64,000 nt of DNA, taken from the NCBI GenBank assembly GCA_903857495.1, contig CAIOFF010000019.1, positions 1 to 64,000 of the forward strand, given 5' to 3'. The DNA comes from an uncultured Holophagaceae bacterium. Lineage in GTDB: Bacteria > Acidobacteriota > Holophagae > Holophagales > Holophagaceae. Below the pieces are notes generated by a model, which saw only the letters and a program-made list of their open reading frames with translations, did not search any database and had not been told where the DNA came from. Both the position numbers and the translations under genes were made by a program. The stretch's first letter is position 1; each line of letters opens with the position of its first letter. Of the stretch, positions 9,138 through 18,225 are shown in pieces.

Positions 9138-10475
9138 CTAGGGGCGGCGGTGGGCGCGGAGGCCCGCGCTGCGACCGTGGTGGGTGAGGCCCTCGGCCTC
9201 GGCGAGGCGCTCGACCCAGGGGGCCATGGCGGCCGCGTCGCCCGCGGAGAGTCGCAGCAGGCTCTGGCGCTTGAGGAAGGTAGCCACGCCCAGGGGGCTG
9301 GTGTAGCGGGCGCTGCGGTCCGTGGGCAGCACGTGGTTGGGCCCGGCGCCATAGTCGCCGAAGGCCTCCGCGCTGGCGGCGCCGATGAAGACGGCGCCCG
9401 CGGTGGTGAGGTCCGGCAGCCAGGCCTCGGGATCGGCCACGCAGAGCTCGAGGTGCTCGGGGGCCCAGGCCTGGGCCACGGCCACGGCCAACTCCCGGGC
9501 CGCGCAGACCAGCCGGCCGTGGGCCGCGAGGCTCTGCTCGAGGATCGCCCGCCGGGGCGAAGCGGCCACCCGGGCCTGCAGTTCCAGGGCCACGGCCTCC
9601 AGCAGGGGCCGGTCGGCGCTGATGAGGACCGCGGCGGCGTCCGGGTCGTGCTCCGCCTGGGCCAGCAGGTCCTCGGCCAGCCAGGCGGGGTCGGCGCTGG
9701 CGTCGGCCAGCACCAACAGTTCCGTGGGGCCTGCCAGCGCGTCGATGCCGCAGGTGCCGATGAGCTGCCGCTTGGCCTCGGCCACGAAGCGGTTGCCGGG
9801 CCCAGCAATGAGGTCCACGGCGGGCTCACCATAGGCCAGCCAGCCCAGGGCCTGGGCTCCACCGAAGGGATAGAGCTCCGTGAGGCCCAGCTCCGCCGCG
9901 CAGGCCAGGACCAGGGGATCCACGCCCCAGGCGCCGGGCAGGGTGGCCTGGGCCTTGGGTGGCGTGACTCCCACGATGCGGCGCACGCCGGCCACCTGAG
10001 CGGGGATGACCGTCATGGCCAGGGTGGAGGGATAGAAGGCCCGCCCGCCGGGGATGTAGACGCCGGCCGCCTGCATGGGGCACCAGCGCTCGCCCACGGT
10101 GCCGCCCAGGGGCAGGGGCAGCTCCAGGTCGCGCAGGCAGCCTCGCTGGCCCTCGGCGAAGCGCCGCACGTTGCCGATCATCTCCCGCAGGGCGGCCATG
10201 AGGTCCGGCTGGCGCTGATCCAGGTCCGCGCGAGCCGCTGTCAGGGCCGAGCCCGGGATCTGCAGGGCCGATGGATCAAGGCTGACGCCATCCAGCTTCC
10301 GGGTCCAGGCCAGCACGGCGGGCAGCCCCTCGGTGCGCACGTCCGCCAGGATGGCCGCGACGGCCTTCCGCGTGTCTTCTTCCATCCCTGCATTCCGGCC
10401 CAGTGCGGCCACCCACCCGGGGACTTGGTCCCGGTCGTTCAGGTCAGTGATTGGGATGAAGTAACACCTATGCAC
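9138..10475 (-). CDS. hisD: histidinol dehydrogenase
   Basis: YIPGGRAFYPSTLAMTVIPAQVAGV, GPGNRFVAEAKRQLIGTCGIDALAGPTELLVLAD; start codon uncertain. Confidence 0.93.
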   Translation of the reverse strand: MHRCYFIPITDLNDRDQVPGWVAALGRNAGMEEDTRKAVAAILADVRTEGLPAVLAWTRKLDGVSLDPSALQIPGSALTAARADLDQRQPDLMAALREMIGNVRRFAEGQRGCLRDLELPLPLGGTVGERWCPMQAAGVYIPGGRAFYPSTLAMTVIPAQVAGVRRIVGVTPPKAQATLPGAWGVDPLVLACAAELGLTELYPFGGAQALGWLAYGEPAVDLIAGPGNRFVAEAKRQLIGTCGIDALAGPTELLVLADASADPAWLAEDLLAQAEHDPDAAAVLISADRPLLEAVALELQARVAASPRRAILEQSLAAHGRLVCAARELAVAVAQAWAPEHLELCVADPEAWLPDLTTAGAVFIGAASAEAFGDYGAGPNHVLPTDRSARYTSPLGVATFLKRQSLLRLSAGDAAAMAPWVERLAEAEGLTHHGRSAGLRAHRRP

Positions 10476-10544
10476 CTCGGAGGCGAAGAGCTAAGTCTGC
10501 CCGAGTCACGCTGGAAGCACAACCGGAAATACCGTGGGTCCGGC

Positions 10545-11480
10545 TCAGGCGGGCTGGGCGACCAGGGGCTGGAAGAAGCGGCGCACGTTGGCGGGCTTGG
10601 CGTCTTCGGTCCACTCCCAGCAGGCGGGATTGGCCAGGATGGCCTGGGAGAGGGCGACGTGCAGGGCGTGGCCGGCGGCATGGGCTTCGACAAGGCCCAG
10701 CAGCGGCGCACCCAGCAGGGCCAAGTCGCCGACGAGGTCCAGCATCTTGTGGCGGACGGCTTCATCTTCGAAGCGCAGAGACTCGTTCAGGGGGCCGTCG
10801 GCGCCGAAGACCACGGCGTTGTCGAGGCTGCCGCCCAGGGCGAGGCCGCGGGCGCGCATCATGTCAATCTCCTGCTCCAGGCAGAAGGTGCGGGCGGCGC
10901 CCAGTTCCCGGCGGTACTTCTCCGGGGTGAGGGTCAGCTCCCGGCTCTGGCGGCCCAGGGCCGGCACGGGGAAGTCGATGACATAGCGCAGGCGGAAGCC
11001 GTCGAAGGGCAGGGCGCGAATCCAGCGGTCGCCGTTGCGGACCTCGATGGGCTGGGTGATCTTCAGGAAGCGGCGGCGGCCTTCCAGGGCGCTGGAACCG
11101 GCCCGCAGGATGGCGTCCACCCAGGGGGCGGCGCTGCCGTCAAGGATGGGGAGTTCTTCGGCGTCCACCTCGATGCGGAGGTGCTCGACCTCCAGACCCA
11201 TCAGGGCGGAGAGGAGGTGCTCCACGGTCTGGAGGCGCACGCCGTCCTTGACCAGGGTGGTGGCCAGGACCAGGTCGCCGGCCAGCTCGGCCTTGGCGGG
11301 GATCTCGGTGCCGGTGGGGAGGTGGACGAACACCAGGCCCGAGGGCACGGTCACGGGCACCAGGCGCACCGTGCAGGGCCGGTTGCCGTGCAGGCCGTGG
11401 CCCGAGATCGTGATCTCGCGGCTCAGGGTCTGGGGCGTGGCACTGCGGGGCATGGGAACCTCTGGGGGTTCCATTGCCAA
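10545..11480 (-). CDS. lpxC: UDP-3-O-acyl-N-acetylglucosamine deacetylase
   Basis: ISGHGLHGNRPCTVRLVP, TTLVKDGVRLQTVEHLLSALMGLEVEHLRIEVDAEELPILDGSAAPWV. Confidence 0.93.
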   Translation of the reverse strand: MAMEPPEVPMPRSATPQTLSREITISGHGLHGNRPCTVRLVPVTVPSGLVFVHLPTGTEIPAKAELAGDLVLATTLVKDGVRLQTVEHLLSALMGLEVEHLRIEVDAEELPILDGSAAPWVDAILRAGSSALEGRRRFLKITQPIEVRNGDRWIRALPFDGFRLRYVIDFPVPALGRQSRELTLTPEKYRRELGAARTFCLEQEIDMMRARGLALGGSLDNAVVFGADGPLNESLRFEDEAVRHKMLDLVGDLALLGAPLLGLVEAHAAGHALHVALSQAILANPACWEWTEDAKPANVRRFFQPLVAQPA

Positions 11481-11492
11481 TACTGTGCCAAT

Positions 11493-11527
11493 ATTTAAAT
11501 TAAATCATTGCATGATTTAATTTAAAT
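11493..11527. promoter_or_regulatory. 35-bp AT-rich perfect palindrome (ATTTAAATTAAATCAT-TGC-ATGATTTAATTTAAAT) upstream of lpxC
   Basis: 16-bp perfect arms separated by 3 nt, directly read. Confidence 0.6.
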
Positions 11528-11582
11528 TCGTGAAGTAATGCTTGTGGGTTTTGAACCACACCCTGTGGTCAGGGCCCAGCTC

Positions 11583-12335
11583 TCAGCGCGGCTTGGCCCG
11601 CTCCCAGTCTTCGGGGGTGGTGAGCTTCAGGTTGGAGCTGGGGCTGGGGATCAGCTTCACGGCCAGTCCCAGGCGCTCCAGCAGGGCCACGTCGTCGGTG
11701 CCCGTGAACTGATCCCGCTCCGCGGCCTCGAAGGCTCTCAGCCAGGTGGCGAGGCGGGCGATCTGGGGGGTCTGGGCCCGGAAGAACTCCTCCCGGGGTT
11801 CCGTGCCGAGCACTCGGCCGCTGGGGTCCACCCGCTTTAGGGTGTCCGTGGAGGGCTCCCCCAGCAAGGTCCCATCGAACTGGTTCAGGGCCTCCAGGGC
11901 CTCCCAGAGCTGGGCTGCAGGAGGGAACGGACGGACGGCGTCATGGATCATCACGGGCGCGAGGGGTCGGTCCGGCAGGGTCAGGAGCGCGGCCCACACG
12001 GACTGCTGGCGGGTGTCCCCGCCGGGAACCACCGTGCAGGGCACGCGGAAGGGCCAGCTGCGGGCCTCCTCGAGATGGGACTCGGGCACGGCCAGGGCAA
12101 TACCCGCCAGGGGCGGCATGCCCGGGGCCAGGAAGGCCTCCACCGTCACCTGGAGCAGGGGCCGGCCATCCCAGTCCCGGAACTGCTTGGGTAGGCCGCC
12201 CCCCATGCGCACCCCCCGGCCACCGGCGGGAATGACCAGGAAGGGCCGGAGGGCCTCAGCGCTGGCGGGTGATGAAGGGCTCGACACCACGATCCTTGAG
12301 GAGCTTGGCGATCTGCTCGGCGGACTGCTCGGCAT
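11583..12335 (-). CDS. ispD: 2-C-methyl-D-erythritol 4-phosphate cytidylyltransferase
   Basis: LVIPAGGRGVRMGGGLPKQFRDWDGRPLL, MIHDAVRPF; N-terminal start uncertain (overlaps next gene). Confidence 0.88.
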   Translation of the reverse strand: MPSSPPSRSPSSSRIVVSSPSSPASAEALRPFLVIPAGGRGVRMGGGLPKQFRDWDGRPLLQVTVEAFLAPGMPPLAGIALAVPESHLEEARSWPFRVPCTVVPGGDTRQQSVWAALLTLPDRPLAPVMIHDAVRPFPPAAQLWEALEALNQFDGTLLGEPSTDTLKRVDPSGRVLGTEPREEFFRAQTPQIARLATWLRAFEAAERDQFTGTDDVALLERLGLAVKLIPSPSSNLKLTTPEDWERAKPR

Positions 12336-13110
12336 CCTGGCGGGTGGTGTAGCTGCCCACCCGGACGCGCTTCACGGTCAGCCCCCCCCGGGTGGCGGCC
12401 CCCTGAAGGGAGACCTCGCCGAAGGTGTTTTCAAGTTCGTGTCTAAGTGCCTCGATATTCTTGGGATTTGAAAGTGCTGCCACCTGTACGACGTAGGGGT
12501 TTGCCTTGTCGAAGGCCGGGTCCAGCGCCACGGGCAGACCCATGGCGTCCACGGTGCGGAGGCGGATGTGGGTGGTGCCGACGCCCAGGAAGCCGAGCTC
12601 CTTCGCGCCGCGCCTGGAGAGGTCGAGGATGCGGCCCTTCAGGAAGGGACCTCGGTCGTTCACCCGCAGCACGGTGCGCTTGCGGTTCTCCAGGTTCTCC
12701 ACTTCAACAAAGCTGCCCAGGGGCAGGGTGCGGTGGGCGCAGGTGAACTGCTCGGGGTCGAAGATGTCCCCATTGGCGGTGGGCCGGCCGGCAAAGCCGT
12801 CGTCAGCCCCGCCATACCAGCTGGCGAGGCCCTCCTCCATGTAGGGCTGTCCCTCGGCTGCGCCGGGGCTGCGGGAACCCGCGGGCGTGGGCGCCCAGGC
12901 CACAGGAGGCCGGGTGCAGTGCAGGGTGAAGCTGAGCGCCACCAGGGCTGCCAGGCCCCGCGCGGGCAGGCGCATGATCCTGAGGAAGCCACCCTTGCCA
13001 GGTTCCACCGGCGTTGGAGGGTCGAAGGCGACCTGGATCTCGTGGATCCACGACACGCACGCCTGACTCCAATTGGTTGGATGGAAGAGGGACAGCATCG
13101 GACTCCACAA
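12256..13110 (-). CDS. rlpA: RlpA-like septal ring lytic transglycosylase with C-terminal SPOR domain
   Basis: GLASWYGGADDGFAGRPTANGDIFDPEQFTCAHRTLPLGSFVEVENLENRKRTVLRVNDRGPFLKGRILDLSRRGAKELG; SPOR-like tail. Confidence 0.85.
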   Translation of the reverse strand: MWSPMLSLFHPTNWSQACVSWIHEIQVAFDPPTPVEPGKGGFLRIMRLPARGLAALVALSFTLHCTRPPVAWAPTPAGSRSPGAAEGQPYMEEGLASWYGGADDGFAGRPTANGDIFDPEQFTCAHRTLPLGSFVEVENLENRKRTVLRVNDRGPFLKGRILDLSRRGAKELGFLGVGTTHIRLRTVDAMGLPVALDPAFDKANPYVVQVAALSNPKNIEALRHELENTFGEVSLQGAATRGGLTVKRVRVGSYTTRQDAEQSAEQIAKLLKDRGVEPFITRQR

Positions 13111-13232
13111 AGATCAGTCGGCCAAAAATTATAGGTCCGACTCGTATACATACACAGTATCGCTAACCGGCCCCGTTTGTAAAGGACTGGTAATTTCAAT
13201 AGCTGTATATCCAGCGATGGTGGAGTTTAGAT

Positions 13233-14966
13233 TTACTGCCGATCGGGGATCTGGGCCACCCGGAAGGGCTTCGGGCGGTTCCCTTCCACCAGGAAGGGGG
13301 CCGGCAGGCCCTGGGCCGCCGCCTTGGCCGCGGCTTCGGAGCCGTAGGAGCCCAGGAAGATCTGGTAGCAGGTCTTCCCATCCCGCAGGACCATGGGCAC
13401 GATGAACAGATCCGGGTCCTGCTTGTTCAGCAGCTCCGCTGCCTGCTGGACGGTGGCTCCCTGGCAGGCGATCTCCAGCCGGAGGGTCCACCGGCTCTGC
13501 AGAAGCTCCCGCTGGGCGGCGCCTTCCGCGATGGCCTGCTTCCAGTTGCCCTGGGCGATGGTCGCGAGGCGCTGGGCCTTGGAGGCAGGGCCCGCAGCCA
13601 CGGGGGGCGGGGCCGGCTTGGCCGGTTCGGGGACGACCTTGGTGGGTTCCGGGGCAGCCTTGGGTTCGGCGGCCGGGGCCGGGACGGGAACTGCGGCTTC
13701 GGGGGCCGGAGCTGGTGCCGCGGGCTTGGGGGCGGGGGCTGGGCCCATCTTGGGTGCGGGGGCCGCTGCGGTCCGGGAGCGCCGGGCCCACTTGAGCCCG
13801 CCCCAGAGGCCCAGGCCGACCAGCGGGATCAGGAGCAGCGGCAGCAGCCAGCTCCGCCGGGTCGGAGGGGTGGACTCGGCCTCAGGCTCGGGGGCTTCGG
13901 CAGGGGATACGTCCGCATCGACCTCGGCTTCGTGCTGGATGGGCAGGGCGGGCTCTGGCAGCGGCAGAGGTTCCGGCGGCACGGTCAGGAGCGGCTCCGG
14001 CGCGGTCAGGAGTGGCTCCGGCGCGGTCAGGAGCGGCTCCGGCACGGTCGGGAGCGGCTCCGGCACGGAAAGGAAAGGCTCCGGCACGGTCAGGAGGGGC
14101 TCCTCCAGCTCATCCTCGGGACCCAGACTCGGGAGTTGCTCTGGCGCCGGTCTGATCTCATGGGTGGAGTAGGGGCTGGTGGGTGGCTCCTCCGCCAGCA
14201 GGGGCTCGGGGGCGGACTCCGGCTCGGGCAGGGCCGGTGAGATGGTCGTCTCCGCAGGCTCCAGGGCCCGCTCCAGGGCACTCCGGTCCAGGGGGGGCAG
14301 CTCGTGGAGGCGGGCCCAGCCCATCTCCCGGAGGAACAGGATGAAGGCGCCCAGGCGGAAGGGCTCCACACTGGTCTCCCGGCTCAGCTCCAGGAGGGTC
14401 CGGGTGCCGTCCAGCAGGCCCGGCAGCTTGGCCAGGTCCGCGGGCAGGGTGAAGTCCTGCAGGCGGCGGGTCTCCAGGACCACGACCTGGTTGAGGGGGC
14501 CCAGCTCTTCCAGCATGAGCTCCCGGTCGCGGAGGTCCAGCACCCCGGCCAGCAGCATGGCCGGCGTGTCGAAGGGCAGGCGCACGGTGCGGGCGTCGAG
14601 CTCCCGGGCCTCGAAGGCCGGGCTCTCCGTGGTGGCCGCCAGGCAGGTGCAAACCACCCGCTCTACCTGGCCCTTGGCCACCGCCAGCAGGTCCCGCTGG
14701 GTGATGAAGCCCATCTCGATCAGGTTCTTGCCGATGGACATGGCGGGATTGAGGTTGGCCATGGCGTAGTCGAGCTGGGCCTGGGTGATCTTGCCCCGCT
14801 CCACCAGCAGGTGGGTGAGGCGGTCCAGGGGGTCCGTGCTGGTGGCGAAGACGATGTCTCCGGCCTCCATATAGATGGTGCGCTTGGGCTCCTCGCCCAG
14901 GACCCAGAGCCCGGTGGCCCGGGACCGCTGGCGCTCGAAGAGATCCTTGAGGGCAGGAAGACTCAT
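13233..14966 (-). CDS. DUF4388-type (PATAN-like) N-terminal domain, Pro/Glu repeat linker, TM segment and SPOR-like C-terminus
   Basis: start [43 protein letters not shown]; single [24 protein letters not shown]-like tail. Confidence 0.7.
   Translation of the reverse strand: MSLPALKDLFERQRSRATGLWVLGEEPKRTIYMEAGDIVFATSTDPLDRLTHLLVERGKITQAQLDYAMANLNPAMSIGKNLIEMGFITQRDLLAVAKGQVERVVCTCLAATTESPAFEARELDARTVRLPFDTPAMLLAGVLDLRDRELMLEELGPLNQVVVLETRRLQDFTLPADLAKLPGLLDGTRTLLELSRETSVEPFRLGAFILFLREMGWARLHELPPLDRSALERALEPAETTISPALPEPESAPEPLLAEEPPTSPYSTHEIRPAPEQLPSLGPEDELEEPLLTVPEPFLSVPEPLPTVPEPLLTAPEPLLTAPEPLLTVPPEPLPLPEPALPIQHEAEVDADVSPAEAPEPEAESTPPTRRSWLLPLLLIPLVGLGLWGGLKWARRSRTAAAPAPKMGPAPAPKPAAPAPAPEAAVPVPAPAAEPKAAPEPTKVVPEPAKPAPPPVAAGPASKAQRLATIAQGNWKQAIAEGAAQRELLQSRWTLRLEIACQGATVQQAAELLNKQDPDLFIVPMVLRDGKTCYQIFLGSYGSEAAAKAAAQGLPAPFLVEGNRPKPFRVAQIPDRQ
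13970..14105 (-). repeat. in-frame ~21-bp tandem repeats encoding [14 protein letters not shown]
   Basis: protein [46 protein letters not shown]. Confidence 0.8.
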
Positions 14967-16162
14967 GACACCACCCACCGTTCCAGCTTGAGTTTGCCGA
15001 CCTTGACCAGCAGAGACTGGCCCGGCACCAAGGTCAGGCGCAGGGCGGGATCCCCGGCCTTGATGCCGTCCAGGCTGACGGCGCCCTGGCCGATGAGGCG
15101 CTCGGCCTCCTTGCGGCTGGCGGCCAGACCCCGGTCCACCAGCAGGCGGGTCAGGGCCACCGCCCCTTCCGTGGGGGGCATGGGGACCTCCGGGGCCTGC
15201 TCCTGGCTGCGCTCCGAGAAGCGGCGCACCCAGCGGTCCTGGGCCTCCTGGCCGGCGGCCTCGCCGTGGAAGTCGGCCACGATGCGCCGGGCCAGGCCCT
15301 TCTTGGCATCCATGGGGTGGCCCTGCCTCAGGGCGGCGATCTCCGTGGGCAGCAGGTCCGTGAGCAGCAGGTACCAGTCCCACATCAGGTTGTCGCTGAC
15401 GCTCATGGCCTTGCCGAACTGCGTGTCCGGGTCCTCCAGGAAGCCGATGTAGTTGCCCATGGACTTGGACATCTTCTCCACACCGTCCAGTCCCACCAGC
15501 AGGGGCACCGTCAGCACCACCTGGGGCTTCTGGCCCGAGGCCTCCATGAGGATCCGGCCCTGCATCAGGTTGAACAGCTGGTCGTTGCCACCCAGCTCCA
15601 CATCGGCCTCCAGGGCCACACTGTCGTAGGCCTGGGACATGGGGTAGAGCAGTTCGTGCATGGAGATGGGCTCGCGGGCCTCCAGGCGCTTGGCGAAGTC
15701 GTTGCGCTCCAGCATCTGCGCCAGGGTGAAGCGGGAGGCGAGGCGGATCCACTGGTCCCCCCGGAAGTCGCCGAACCACTCGCTGTTGAAGCGGACCCTG
15801 GTCTTCTCGGGGTCCAGGATCTTGAAGACCTGGTGCTTGTAGGTCTCGGCATTGGCCAGGACCTCCTCCCGCGACAGGGGCGGGCGGGTGGCCTTCTTGC
15901 CGGTGGGATCGCCGATGAGGCCCGTGAAGTCCCCGATCAGGAAGGTGACCTCGTGGCCAAGTTTCTGGAACTGGGCCATCTTGCGGATGAGCACGCCGTG
16001 ACCCAGGTGCAGGTCCGGGGCGGTGGGATCGAACCCGGCCTTGATGCGCAAAGGCCGCCCTTCCTTGAGCTTGGCCTCCAGCTGCTCGAGCTTGTGGCAG
16101 GTCACCGTGCCTTTGGTGAGCAGGGCCAGGGCATCAGATACGGATCCGGAAGCAGCAGTCAT
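14963..16162 (-). CDS. tyrS: tyrosyl-tRNA synthetase
   Basis: [62 protein letters not shown]. Confidence 0.93.
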   Translation of the reverse strand: MTAASGSVSDALALLTKGTVTCHKLEQLEAKLKEGRPLRIKAGFDPTAPDLHLGHGVLIRKMAQFQKLGHEVTFLIGDFTGLIGDPTGKKATRPPLSREEVLANAETYKHQVFKILDPEKTRVRFNSEWFGDFRGDQWIRLASRFTLAQMLERNDFAKRLEAREPISMHELLYPMSQAYDSVALEADVELGGNDQLFNLMQGRILMEASGQKPQVVLTVPLLVGLDGVEKMSKSMGNYIGFLEDPDTQFGKAMSVSDNLMWDWYLLLTDLLPTEIAALRQGHPMDAKKGLARRIVADFHGEAAGQEAQDRWVRRFSERSQEQAPEVPMPPTEGAVALTRLLVDRGLAASRKEAERLIGQGAVSLDGIKAGDPALRLTLVPGQSLLVKVGKLKLERWVVS

Positions 16163-16221
16163 GCCTGAATCTTGGCGGAAAATCCCCGCCGGCTCAATGC
16201 TGATCACAGGGTGGTCAAGCC

Positions 16222-16776
16222 TTATCTGCGAACGTCGAGATCCACGACCTGCCGGGGACCCGTCTCGCCCCGCTTCCGCGCCCCGGCAAAGGTCACATAG
16301 ACCGCCGGGCCGGGTCGGGGGCTCCAGCCCACGGTCACCTTGCCGCCCAGCTCACGGTTGATGTGCAGGCCGTGGCGCTCCATGAGGTCCGGCGTCAGCT
16401 CCGGGGTCGGGGCCAGCTCCTCCTGCCACCTGGCCGCGGCGGCCAGGAAGTCCGCTTCCGTGGGCCAGGTCTTGGCCAGCTCGGGGCTGGCGGCATAGAG
16501 CCCCCGACAGCCCTCCGGGGTGCGCAGCTGCGCCACCACCGCCCGGAAGTCGTCCCAGTCCGGCTTCATCTTGTCGAGGGCGAAGCCCATGACCTTGTTC
16601 TTGAAGCCCTCGGGATCCTGCTTGAGCTTGTGGCGGACGAAGGCCGCTCCGCCCACGCAGGTGCCCATCAGGATGAGGACGGCCACGCCGCAGCCGAGGC
16701 CGAGCTTGCCCCAGAGCGGCAGGCCGGTCTTCGCGGGGGCGCCCTGGCCGCTGTTGTCCCAGGAGGAGTCGACCAT
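16222..16776 (-). CDS. hypothetical single-TM protein
   Basis: ORF with [24 protein letters not shown]; in line with phoH/tyrS. Confidence 0.55.
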   Translation of the reverse strand: MVDSSWDNSGQGAPAKTGLPLWGKLGLGCGVAVLILMGTCVGGAAFVRHKLKQDPEGFKNKVMGFALDKMKPDWDDFRAVVAQLRTPEGCRGLYAASPELAKTWPTEADFLAAAARWQEELAPTPELTPDLMERHGLHINRELGGKVTVGWSPRPGPAVYVTFAGARKRGETGPRQVVDLDVRR

Positions 16777-16785
16777 GGGGAGTTC

Positions 16786-18117
16786 CTAGAGGAGGTTGCT
16801 CGCCAGCTCGGCCAGCTTGCTGCGCTCACCCTTCTGGAGGGTGACGTGGCCGGAGATGTCGAGGTGCTTGAAGTGCTCGGCCAGGAAGCTCAGGCCGTTG
16901 GTGCTGGCATCCACGTAGGGGTTGTCGATCTGGTGCGGATCGCCCGTGAAGATCACCTTGGTGCCCTCGCCGGCGCGGGTGAGGATCGTCTTGACCTCGT
17001 GGGGCGTGAGGTTCTGGGCCTCGTCCACCACCAAATACTGCTTGGGGATGCTGCGGCCCCGGATGTAGGTGAGGGGCTCGACGCTGAGGTAGCCCGCCTC
17101 TTCCAGCTGGCCCGCGGTCATGGTGCTGCGGCGCCGGGCCTCGGTGTTGGCGGCCACGATGAACTCGAGGTTGTCGTAGATGGGCTGCATGTAGGGCCGC
17201 AGCTTCTCGCTGATGTCGCCGGGCAGGTAGCCCAGGTCCCGGCCCATGGGCATGACGGGCCGGCTCACCAGGATCTTGTCGTAGGCCTCGTCATCCACCA
17301 CCTGCTGCAGGCCCGCGGCGATGGCCAGCAGGGTCTTGCCGGTGCCGGCCTTGCCCAGCAGCGTGACGATCTGGACGGCGGGATCCAGCAGCAGCTCCAG
17401 GGCGAACTGCTGCTCGCGGTTGCGGGGCTTGATGCCCCAGGGGTAGGACTCCACGCGCTTCAGGGGGCGCAGGAGGCCCTCGGCGGTCTGGAAGCGGGCC
17501 AGGGCTGTGTGGCTGGGGTTGGCCTTGTCCACCAGGGTCAGGAACTGGTTGGGGTAGAGGGACAGCTCGGGGTCCGGCTTGAGGCCGCCGTCGTAGAGCT
17601 GGTCCACCTGGACCGAGTCCACCTCCCAGCTCTTGTGGCCGGTGTAGAGCTCGTCCATCTCCACCATGTCGGTGGTGTAGTCCTCGGCGTCCACGCCGAT
17701 GGCGTCGGCCTTGATGCGCAGGTTCGTGTCCTTGGTCACGAGGACCACTTTGTTCTTGGAGGTGTGCAGCAGCTCCCGGACGCAGGCCAGGATCTGATTG
17801 TCGGCCTTGTGCTTGTCCGCGGAGAGGATGCCCAGGTCCAGGTTGTGCGCGGCCACGTCCACCTTCAGGGTGCCGCCGCCCTCCAGGGGCACGCCCCGGC
17901 TGAGGGTGCCGCTGGTGCGCAGCCGGTCCAGCAGGCGCGACACGGCGCGGGCATTGCGGCCCACCTCGGTCTGGTCCTTCTTGAAGTGGTCGATCTCCTC
18001 GATGACGACGATGGGCAGCACCACATCGTGTTCCTGGAAGTGGAGGATCGAGTTCGGATCATGCAACAGGACATTCGTATCGAGGACGAAGACCTTCTTG
18101 CTGGATGGCGGGACCAA
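16786..18117 (-). CDS. PIN domain-PhoH family ATPase
   Basis: N-term KVFVLDTNVLLHDPNSILHFQEHDVVLPIVVIEEID (PIN) and LLGKAGTGKTLLAIAAGLQQV, VDEAQNLTPHEVKTILTRAGEGTKVIFTGDPHQID (PhoH). Confidence 0.9.
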   Translation of the reverse strand: MVPPSSKKVFVLDTNVLLHDPNSILHFQEHDVVLPIVVIEEIDHFKKDQTEVGRNARAVSRLLDRLRTSGTLSRGVPLEGGGTLKVDVAAHNLDLGILSADKHKADNQILACVRELLHTSKNKVVLVTKDTNLRIKADAIGVDAEDYTTDMVEMDELYTGHKSWEVDSVQVDQLYDGGLKPDPELSLYPNQFLTLVDKANPSHTALARFQTAEGLLRPLKRVESYPWGIKPRNREQQFALELLLDPAVQIVTLLGKAGTGKTLLAIAAGLQQVVDDEAYDKILVSRPVMPMGRDLGYLPGDISEKLRPYMQPIYDNLEFIVAANTEARRRSTMTAGQLEEAGYLSVEPLTYIRGRSIPKQYLVVDEAQNLTPHEVKTILTRAGEGTKVIFTGDPHQIDNPYVDASTNGLSFLAEHFKHLDISGHVTLQKGERSKLAELASNLL

Positions 18118-18225
18118 AGAAACCTCCAGGACGTGCCGAGCCTACCACCAAGCCCCCCCGCTTGCACGGCTGGGATTCCACGGCGGTACGGTGGGAGAAT
18201 GGCGGCTTCCTGGAGATCGCTGCTT

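Noticed and set aside
7536-11498. 1320-aa plus-strand ORF antisense to hisB-lpxC
   Set aside because: High-GC antisense artefact with Gly/Gln/His-rich composition; minus-strand genes have clear family motifs
16363-18225. N-terminal 600+ aa extension of the first prolyl oligopeptidase ORF
   Set aside because: Antisense to phoH and 16222-16776; real gene starts at the signal peptide near 18226
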